Shown one piece after another: positions 7,108 through 12,623 of a DNA stretch of 12,623 nucleotides. Within the stretch, counting starts at the first letter, position 1. Every line of letters begins with the position of its first letter. Position numbers and translations under genes: made by a program. The notes beneath the pieces are model-generated. The model did not search any database, was not told the DNA's origin, and saw nothing but the letters and a program-made list of their open reading frames with translations. This DNA is from CAYOVG01 sp964407285 (lineage in GTDB: Bacteria > Desulfobacterota > Syntrophobacteria > Syntrophobacterales > Syntrophobacteraceae), in the NCBI GenBank assembly GCA_964407285.1, contig CAYOVG010000202.1:1-12623 (forward strand), read 5' to 3'.

Positions 7108-7836
7108 TCAGTTCAAGCCGCGACAGCGCTTGAGACCCAATTCATGGAGCGTTTTCAAATTTTTGATAAGCTTGTCGTCGTAGCCGTACGCCTCCAGGAA
7201 ATCCTTGGGACACTCCTTTTCACAGATCTTCGATATGGTCAAGAATGCGCCGGCGTACTCGGCCGTCCTGCATGTGTCTCCCTGAACGGAGGAATGCCGG
7301 GCGCCCTGGTATTTCTCGTTTATCTCCGTTAGGCGGGCGCCGCAACGAGACTTTTGAGCTTCATCCGTCCACTGGACGGTTGGAGTTTCGTTCCTGTTCC
7401 TATCCACCTTTTCGGGCTTCTTTTGCTTGATGATCCATCTTCTGTCCAGGGGACCGTCCTTGGAGCCCTTATCCTCGCGCCGGTCACCGCTTTCCCCGGC
7501 CGCGCCCGCGCTTCCCCCCGCGGCTTCAACGCTTTCCGCGGCGACTTTCCGGGGAGCTTGGCCGTACTTCTCGCCTTCCCGCGAAAATATTCCCTGCGAA
7601 GATTCAATCACGTCTTCAGCCTCACCCGGTTCTTCCGTTGTTCCGTCTCCGTCACTTCCGGGCTTACCGGGCGCTCGTTGCTCCGGACCCTCCTTCGCAG
7701 TGGATTGCGCTGCAACGGATGCCCCGGGTCCGGCCGTTGGAGGGGCGGCCGACCTATCCCCGGCATGAACTTCCGTGAAGACAGTGAAGATAAGGATGAT
7801 GACGAGTGCAAAATTCCGTAGAAGCGCCGGTTTCAT
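7108..7836 (-). CDS. Exported low-complexity protein with Cys-rich C-terminal domain
   Basis: A protein of 242 aa that I do not recognise. The start (complement of 7834-7836) is set by GGGAG seven bases upstream and by a clear signal peptide directly after it: MKPALLRN, a hydrophobic stretch ALVIILIFTVF, then cleavage near EVHA|GD at about residue 25. A frame continues upstream of this Met but shows no signal peptide. Residues 26-160 are a low-complexity linker rich in Ala, Gly, Glu, Pro and Ser with charged runs (GEAEDVIES, DRREDKGSKDG), probably disordered. The last 78 residues form a compact, mainly helical region with five Cys at 165, 189, 205, 209 and 238, the middle pair as ICEKEC. Two disulfides or a metal site are plausible in the periplasm. 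The gene converges on the nosL-like gene across a shared hairpin, so no operon partner is visible. Function unknown. Confidence 0.72.
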   Translation of the reverse strand: MKPALLRNFALVIILIFTVFTEVHAGDRSAAPPTAGPGASVAAQSTAKEGPEQRAPGKPGSDGDGTTEEPGEAEDVIESSQGIFSREGEKYGQAPRKVAAESVEAAGGSAGAAGESGDRREDKGSKDGPLDRRWIIKQKKPEKVDRNRNETPTVQWTDEAQKSRCGARLTEINEKYQGARHSSVQGDTCRTAEYAGAFLTISKICEKECPKDFLEAYGYDDKLIKNLKTLHELGLKRCRGLN

Positions 7837-8187
7837 AGATGATCTCCCTGAAAGTGCCGAGTCGCCAAGTCGTTCTCCCGTCTGAACCGAGCATTCTTGA
7901 ACATACCTGAATCCTGCCGCACCGTTTGGGCCGATCGCAGGATAGCGTGGCGGATTCCGGGCAACGCTCATGGTCGTCCATCATTCATCGATCGTGCCGA
8001 TTGTCGGAATCCTTCGCCCAGGTCACTCAGATATTTAATTAATCCATTGAGATTACTGAACTATTTTCAAAATTCAGAGAGAGAATGTGTTCCGGCGGCG
8101 CAACGTTTCGGACCGTGGATACACAATTTCGATACATATAGCGGAACATATCGGATGGGCCGGCTCAGGGGAATGTCCGAACTGTCC

Positions 8188-8324
8188 CGGTGTCCCATTT
8201 AGCGTAATGCAACGTCAGAGGCCGGTGAAAGCGGGTCCCGTTAAGCAATATATGTCTAATATCATTGAAGATATCCTGTATTTATAGTTTTTATGGTTTT
8301 TCGGGAGTAGCGCGGTGTCCCATT
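8188..8324. repeat. 12-base direct repeat in a gene-free region
   Basis: CGGTGTCCCATT occurs at 8188-8199 (followed by TAGCG) and at 8313-8324 (followed by CCGAG); the copies start 125 bases apart. The word GGTGTCCCATT resembles the tips of insertion sequences, and no transposase lies between the copies. This may be a relic of a mobile element or an internally deleted miniature element; chance is not excluded. Confidence 0.35.
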
Positions 8325-8455
8325 CCGAGTAGGTTGCCGGCATTGCGGCGAACCACGCCTCGAGTCAGAAAAAGAATCTAATATCAAGACCTTAATGTGG
8401 AAGTGCGCTATTGGCTTGCTCGTTGCTCAACTACCCCGCAGATGGTTGCCGATTG

Positions 8456-8525
8456 GAGCCGGGAGCCCTCGGCTCGATGCAACGACCGGCAGGTTGCATG
8501 AAACGGGAAAGGAGGTGTCCTTTCC
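8456..8525 (+). promoter_or_regulatory. Three back-to-back hairpins, putative structured mRNA leader
   Basis: Three stems follow each other with almost no gap. Stem 1 is GAGCCG/CGGCTC (8456-8461 with 8470-8475; 8-base loop). Stem 2 is ATGCAAC/GTTGCAT (8477-8483 with 8493-8499; 9-base loop). Stem 3 is GGAAAGGA/TCCTTTCC (8506-8513 with 8518-8525; GGTG loop). Stem 3 hides AAAGGAGGTG, a near-perfect complement to the 16S rRNA tail, yet no start codon follows it at usable distance. No U tract follows, so it is not a classic terminator. The array ends 40 bases before the 25-codon ORF. It fits no riboswitch class I know; I looked for the c-di-GMP-I and manganese classes and their conserved cores are absent. 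Confidence 0.5.
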
Positions 8526-8565
8526 GAACATTCAGACACTCCAGGACCTGCAGAAGGAGGAAACG

Positions 8566-8643
8566 ATGCAAGGGAGGAGATTATTTCCGGACGCCTCCAT
8601 GCCGGGCGTAACTTACTTCCAGCAACGCGGGAGGCAAGAATGA
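8566..8643 (+). CDS. 25-aa small ORF or leader peptide
   Basis: ATG 8566 is preceded by AAGGAGG (8554-8560) at five bases, the best ribosome binding site in this neighbourhood. The peptide starts MQGRRLFPDASMPG, is basic overall, and has no hydrophobic segment. Its TGA (8641-8643) overlaps the ATG of the next ORF (8640) as ATGA, which suggests translational coupling. It may be a leader peptide whose translation opens the next start, or a small protein in its own right. The strong site and exact overlap argue against chance; the short length keeps confidence moderate. Confidence 0.45.
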   Translation: MQGRRLFPDASMPGVTYFQQRGRQE

Positions 8644-8879
8644 CCGTGCAATGTAAGCGCTGCATGTCGAGATTGCTGGAGCTGTGCAGCCGGCTGTCGG
8701 AGATGGCCGACGAAAGGGTCTCGCATTGCGAGGACGAGGAGTGTCTCTTGCTTTTCGGCCTTGTTCACGACTCTGCCCACCGAATCCAGTCACTTGCCCC
8801 GGATATTCATAACCTGCATGGACCCGAACCCGGCAGCGGGAAATTGAATAGAAAGAACAAAGAGAAAGGAGACGCCTGA
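8640..8879 (+). CDS. Small Cys-rich cytoplasmic protein, unknown function
   Basis: A 79-aa ORF starting at ATG 8640, with GGGAGG (8629-8634) six bases upstream and an ATGA overlap with the preceding small ORF. The first 35 residues carry five Cys: a CxxC (Cys5, Cys8), then Cys16, Cys30 and Cys35, set in a sequence that looks helical (MSRLLELCSRLSEMADERV). A second helix-like part (LLLFGLVHDSAHRIQSL) follows, then a polar Lys-rich tail. There is no signal peptide, so the Cys would sit in the reducing cytoplasm, where a CxxC plus further Cys and His29 suggests a metal or redox site more than disulfides. I do not recognise the family. Its stop TGA (8877-8879) overlaps another ATG. Lying in the same direction 65 bases before the giant secreted protein, it is probably in the same transcript. 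Confidence 0.6.
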   Translation: MTVQCKRCMSRLLELCSRLSEMADERVSHCEDEECLLLFGLVHDSAHRIQSLAPDIHNLHGPEPGSGKLNRKNKEKGDA

Positions 8880-8905
8880 TGCTTGGAGACCGGGCATCTC
8901 GTTAA
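8879..8905 (+). CDS. Possible 8-codon mini-ORF
   Basis: ATG 8879 overlaps the previous stop as TGATG and has GGAG (8868-8871) seven bases upstream. It encodes MLGDRASR and ends at TAA 8903-8905, 39 bases before the giant gene. It may be a translated spacer that keeps ribosomes near the next start, or chance. Confidence 0.22.
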   Translation: MLGDRASR

Positions 8906-8944
8906 GGCCATGACGTCCATACAACAAGGAAAAGGAGTAACTCA

Positions 8945-11900
8945 ATGGGACAGGAGAGGAGAACGGGAATTGCCGATATGGATGCTTTTGCATCGGTGTT
9001 GCTTGCACTGATATGGTGCATTGTGCTTCCTATCGATGCCCAGGCCCTTACTCTCAGAGTGGTGGGCGTGGACAACACAACCTCCCCCGCTACACAAATA
9101 CAGCTAAACGACTATCGCTGGATGGTTCAGGAGGACCTCACGTTTCATCCGGACGTAAACGCCGCTGTTCCCGATGTCGATCCGGAAGCGCTCGGCCTCA
9201 ATTTCCACCGCAGTTACATGCCGATTGCGGCCCAGGGGACAGGAGCGCCGGGCACGCTCAATCTCAAGCCGAACAGCCGCTACTTCATTTCGGTGCTGCC
9301 CAATGAAGCGGAAAGTTACACCATGGGCGGCACGTCTTTTGGAACGAATGCGTCGGGTGAGGCGGATGCCGTCGTCTACCTGAACAAGCTTCCACTTCCG
9401 ACTGCCCAGATCCGCGTATTCGTCTTCCATGACAATCAGCCGATCAACAATGCCCCGGACCTCCCACAGGAATTGGGACTCGAGGGATTCCAGATCATAC
9501 TCGAGGAGCCGGCCGGACGCTATGGCGCAAGCGGCGGGCAGGTTCAGCGGGATGTCTACGGAAACCCCCTGGGGACCGAATACGGCGCCGATGGAAGCGT
9601 GGTTCGAATGGGGAATGGAGTCATAACCACAAACGCCAACGGGGTTGCAGTCATCAAGAACCTGGCTCCGGCCAAATACGGCGTCAAGATCGATCCGCCC
9701 GACGGCTCATGGATTCAAACCAGCACCCTCGAGGGGACAAAGGTCATAGACGCATGGGTCAAGGCGAACGAGCCGCCGTTCTTCACCGAGTTTGGTCCTC
9801 CCGGCCCGCATGTGTCATTTGGATTTACGAAGCTGTTCAACAACCTTCCCGCATCCGGCGGCGTCACGATTTCCGGGCAGGTTGTCAGCACCCACAACTC
9901 CCGGCCACCGGATTACACGTTCCACGAGGGCGCCGTGTTTCCCGACGCCTATGTCGGCTTGAACGACCTGTCGGTTGGGGTCGGCGTGGGAGTTTACGCC
10001 GCGGCCACATCGACTGGAAGTAGGTTCAGTATTCCAAACGTTCCGGACGGGACCTACCAACTGGTGATTTGGGACAAGAACCTGGATATCGTTTTTGCTT
10101 CCGCGCAGATCGTCGTCAGCGCAGGAGCGTGCGATACGGCGGACGGGTCGTGCGACCTGGGCAAAGTGGCCGTTTTTGACTGGTTTGCTCACCTCAGGGG
10201 AAAGGTATTCTTCGACACAAACGAAAACGGATTTCGGGATGCCGGCGAGCGCGGCCTTTCCTCATCGGTGAATCTCCGCTGGCGGGACGGCACTGTTTAC
10301 CAGAATGCGGGAACCGACAATGCGGGCAACTATGCCTTCGATGAAGTGTTCCCCTTTTTCAACTGGCTGGTCGCGGAAGTTGATTTTGCGGCCCCTTATA
10401 AAGCGACCGGCATGACCGCCGCGGCCGACGCGGGCGGACCGGTCGATACGGCCACGGAAGCCTTTCCCGGTTACGGCCGCCTGAATCCGCAAGCACAATC
10501 ACCGGACGACCCATCCAATGAAAATGGCGATACGCTTTGGCGGACGCAGAAGGGCGAAGTGCTCACCCAGGCATTTCAAGCTTTTCTCGGCCAGACCAAT
10601 GCCATCGAGTGGGGCAAAACCACTTACAAGACACAGTTGGGTGAAAACGGCGGGATCTCCGGCATGGTAGTCTACAAGACGACTCGCGCAGAGCCCAGCC
10701 CGGAGGATGACGTCGCCCAGAACTGGGAGCCGGGGATACCTCGCGTGCAGGTCTGCCTGTACCGTGATTCCAACGGGGACGGGGTGATCGACACCGTGAA
10801 TGCAACGGACGGCGTCCAAAGGGCCGATATCGACAACTATCCTTTCGGCTGGTCGCAAGGCGGGGCCAAAGGTCCCGAGGATGTTGAGAACAGCCTGGAA
10901 GGGGGCGCGGGTATATGGGATCGGGGAGACGCCGTCGCCGTCACCTGGACGGACAGCTGGGACGATAACGAGCCCACGGGCTGTCCGGGAGGCGGGCCCG
11001 ACGGCGGCAATACGACTCCGGCCGACCCGTTCTACCTGGACGGGAAATGCTACGACGGCCTGCGCAACTTCAACCAGGTGCGGCCCGGCGTATTCGACGG
11101 CGGGTATGCTTTCCCGGGCTATGACGCGGTCAATAATCCCGGGGGACTCAAGCCGGGCATATACATCGTGGAGGCGGCGCCTCCGCCGGGCTACGAGATC
11201 GTGAAAGCTCAAAACATGAACGTAGCGTTTGGCGAAACCTACAAACCCGCCGACCCGATGTCGGCGATGCCCCAGGCTTTTCCGTTCGTCCCGCCGTGCG
11301 TGGGCGAACCGTATGTCGTGCCGGAGTTTCTCTCCCTATTCTCCGGAATATTCCATCCCTACTACGATCCGGAATCTCCGATCTACCAGGGTGATTTCGC
11401 GACTTCTCCCGTTTCGCTAAATACGTGTGACTGCAAGCAGGTGTTCCTGTCCGCGGGGAAAAACGCGGCGGCGGACTTCTTTGCCTTTACCGAAGTGCCG
11501 ATTGCCGCGAACATCAAAGGCATGATCCTCAATGATCTGGCCAACGAGTTCGATCCGCTCAATCCGAATTTCGGCGAAAAATTCGCCCTTCCATTCGTAC
11601 CGGTCTCTTTCCGCGACTGGACGGGACGAGAGATCACTCGTGTCTATTCCGACCAGTACGGCAACTACAACGCTCTGGTCCCATCCACCTATACGGCGAA
11701 TATCCCGGTACCCAGCGGCATGTCGCCGAATATGCTGCTGGCTTGCATGAACGACCCGGGACCGATTCCCGATCCGAACGATCCCGGTCGGTTCATCACC
11801 GATCCCCAATTCAAGTCGCAATACACGCAGTTCTGCTACACCTTCCAGTTCATGCCCGGTGCAACGACGTACCTGGATACGCCCGTGGAGCCGATAGCCG

Positions 11901-12623
11901 CGTTTGCCGGCCAGAACCAGCAACCGCTCGATTGCGACCTCAAGAACGGCACGCCCGTCATCCGTGCGGTTCGAGGGGACGGCTTTGTCGGTCCTTACGT
12001 TTCCAGGGATGAAGGGTTCATTACGATTGAGTCGATGGGATGGACGCCGGTGAGAGACCCCCGGGGAGGGACAGCGCCGTTGCTGCGCGACTATGGATTC
12101 GGGGCTTATGTTCAGGGATCGAGCAGGGTGACCATCGACGGCCGCAACCTTGAGATTGTTTCATGGGACAACAATACCATAAGGGCCCGCATACCTTCTT
12201 TTCCCGTGCGAATGAGTTCCGGCCGGTTGATGGTGACCAGGGGCTCCGGCGAGCGGCTCACGACCGTCACCGGAATTCACGTGACGATTGGAGCAGCCGG
12301 CAGCCCGGCTCCCATCCAGGTTCCGACCGATTACGCGACCATTCAGGCCGCCGTCGATGCAGCCGCTCCGGGAGACCTGATTCTGGTAGGTTCGGGCAAT
12401 TACGAAGAACTGGTGGTCATGTGGAAACCCGTGCGTCTCCAGGGCGCGGGGGCGCCTTCAACAATCGTCAACGCCGTCAAGACACCCGGAGAGAAGCTCC
12501 AGGCATGGCGTGACAGGGTCGCGGACCTGTTCGCGAGCGGAGCTGTCGATGCGCTTCCGGGGCAGCAGATTGCGCCGGACCCGACCGGGGTGGAACCGGG
12601 TCTGTTGGGCACGGCCGAGGGGC
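8945..12623 (+). CDS. Giant secreted multi-domain protein with SdrD/Cna-B-like, IPT/TIG and beta-helix parts (3' end missing)
   Basis: The frame is open for 1226 codons and leaves the window without a stop. ATG 8945 has AGGAG (8933-8937) seven bases upstream. A signal peptide with a hydrophobic core SVLLALIWCIVLP ends near AQA|LTL (residue 34). Beta-rich modules of prealbumin/Cna-B type follow: about 155-260 (VFVFHDNQ... NGVAVIKNLAPAKYGVKI) and 307-395 (GVTISGQVV... VPDGTYQLVIWD). An SdrD-like repeat starts at 417 (LRGKVFFDTNENGFRDAGE), and another at about 570-768 has a Ca-binding-like loop DSNGDGVID near 605 and ends in LKPGIYIVEAAPPPGYEIV. A further module spans about 851-985. An IPT/TIG-like domain lies at about 1054-1118, then a pectin-lyase-type beta-helix starts at about 1121 (DYATIQAAVDAAAPGDLILVGSGNYEE). 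The protein is probably a surface or matrix scaffold, or the binding part of a larger enzyme encoded further right. No LPXTG or export anchor can be judged without the C-terminus. Confidence 0.85.
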   Translation, partial: MGQERRTGIADMDAFASVLLALIWCIVLPIDAQALTLRVVGVDNTTSPATQIQLNDYRWMVQEDLTFHPDVNAAVPDVDPEALGLNFHRSYMPIAAQGTGAPGTLNLKPNSRYFISVLPNEAESYTMGGTSFGTNASGEADAVVYLNKLPLPTAQIRVFVFHDNQPINNAPDLPQELGLEGFQIILEEPAGRYGASGGQVQRDVYGNPLGTEYGADGSVVRMGNGVITTNANGVAVIKNLAPAKYGVKIDPPDGSWIQTSTLEGTKVIDAWVKANEPPFFTEFGPPGPHVSFGFTKLFNNLPASGGVTISGQVVSTHNSRPPDYTFHEGAVFPDAYVGLNDLSVGVGVGVYAAATSTGSRFSIPNVPDGTYQLVIWDKNLDIVFASAQIVVSAGACDTADGSCDLGKVAVFDWFAHLRGKVFFDTNENGFRDAGERGLSSSVNLRWRDGTVYQNAGTDNAGNYAFDEVFPFFNWLVAEVDFAAPYKATGMTAAADAGGPVDTATEAFPGYGRLNPQAQSPDDPSNENGDTLWRTQKGEVLTQAFQAFLGQTNAIEWGKTTYKTQLGENGGISGMVVYKTTRAEPSPEDDVAQNWEPGIPRVQVCLYRDSNGDGVIDTVNATDGVQRADIDNYPFGWSQGGAKGPEDVENSLEGGAGIWDRGDAVAVTWTDSWDDNEPTGCPGGGPDGGNTTPADPFYLDGKCYDGLRNFNQVRPGVFDGGYAFPGYDAVNNPGGLKPGIYIVEAAPPPGYEIVKAQNMNVAFGETYKPADPMSAMPQAFPFVPPCVGEPYVVPEFLSLFSGIFHPYYDPESPIYQGDFATSPVSLNTCDCKQVFLSAGKNAAADFFAFTEVPIAANIKGMILNDLANEFDPLNPNFGEKFALPFVPVSFRDWTGREITRVYSDQYGNYNALVPSTYTANIPVPSGMSPNMLLACMNDPGPIPDPNDPGRFITDPQFKSQYTQFCYTFQFMPGATTYLDTPVEPIAAFAGQNQQPLDCDLKNGTPVIRAVRGDGFVGPYVSRDEGFITIESMGWTPVRDPRGGTAPLLRDYGFGAYVQGSSRVTIDGRNLEIVSWDNNTIRARIPSFPVRMSSGRLMVTRGSGERLTTVTGIHVTIGAAGSPAPIQVPTDYATIQAAVDAAAPGDLILVGSGNYEELVVMWKPVRLQGAGAPSTIVNAVKTPGEKLQAWRDRVADLFASGAVDALPGQQIAPDPTGVEPGLLGTAEG

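Larger units (their letters stand above)
7837..8565. other. Gene-poor stretch with structured leader at its right end
   Basis: No frame in this 729-base stretch has a recognisable product. The left part should contain the promoter of the minus-strand gene. From about 8025 to 8300 the sequence is AT-richer and carries a 12-base direct repeat (8188-8199 and 8313-8324). A TAATAT box at 8379-8384 could be a -10 element for the plus-strand genes beginning at 8566, but it has no good -35 partner. The last 110 bases hold three consecutive hairpins, annotated separately. Confidence 0.5.

Noticed and set aside
8300..8345. GGGAGTAGC word as part of a manganese (yybP-ykoY) riboswitch
   Set aside because: The other conserved parts of that riboswitch and its stems are not found nearby.
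8910..9011. 33-codon frame from ATG 8910 overlapping the start of the giant gene
   Set aside because: Its ribosome binding site is too close and weak, and it lies in a different frame from the signal-peptide-bearing ORF at 8945.
10499..11212. Long minus-strand frame opposite the giant gene
   Set aside because: It is a shadow of the GC-rich coding strand; the plus-strand frame shows continuous domains and a signal peptide.

Overview
The sequence is GC-rich, with AT-richer islands near 4.55-4.8 kb and 8.0-8.3 kb. Its gene content points to an anaerobic or microaerobic, signalling-rich Gram-negative bacterium: multi-PAS histidine kinases, a sigma54 activator with a cysteine-rich sensor domain, an orphan NosL-type copper protein, and a very large secreted protein with SdrD/Cna-B-like, IPT/TIG and beta-helix parts. 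The best guess is a deltaproteobacterium (Desulfobacterota, perhaps near Syntrophobacter). This is inferred from gene style only; no marker gene is present.

Left part (1-4.1 kb). The left edge holds the first 50 codons of an APC-type amino-acid permease on the minus strand. About 630 bases without a convincing gene follow. Next come two overlapping plus-strand sensor kinase genes. The first (784-3117) is an intact reading frame of 777 aa with two kinase cores, but it looks like an in-frame fusion: the first ATPase domain lacks its last strands and runs straight into the second half of a PAS domain. The second (3114-4059) starts on an ATGA overlap and is a wreck. An in-frame amber codon interrupts its first PAS domain, and an out-of-frame deletion joins its second PAS domain to the tail of an ATPase domain. 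The locus therefore looks like a decaying or recombined array of PAS-kinase modules.

Middle (4.1-7.1 kb). A gene-poor, partly AT-rich stretch carries two operator-like nested palindromes (4570-4589 and 4729-4746) sharing the core TGTA-N-TACA. It leads to a sigma54 activator (4988-6448) with a Cys-rich N-terminal sensor, an AAA+ domain and a Fis HTH. About 105 bases later comes a NosL-family copper-binding protein with a signal peptide but no lipobox. No nosZ or other denitrification gene is visible. A perfect 11-bp hairpin separates nosL from a convergent minus-strand gene for an exported low-complexity protein with five Cys near its C-terminus.

Right part (7.8-12.6 kb). A second gene-poor stretch ends in three back-to-back hairpins (8456-8525). 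Then comes a chain of tightly coupled short ORFs: 25 aa, 79 aa and perhaps 8 aa, joined by ATGA and TGATG overlaps with good ribosome binding sites. The chain leads to a secreted protein of more than 1226 aa that runs off the right end. Structured leader, small coupled ORFs and giant secreted protein together are the most system-like and least explained part of the window.
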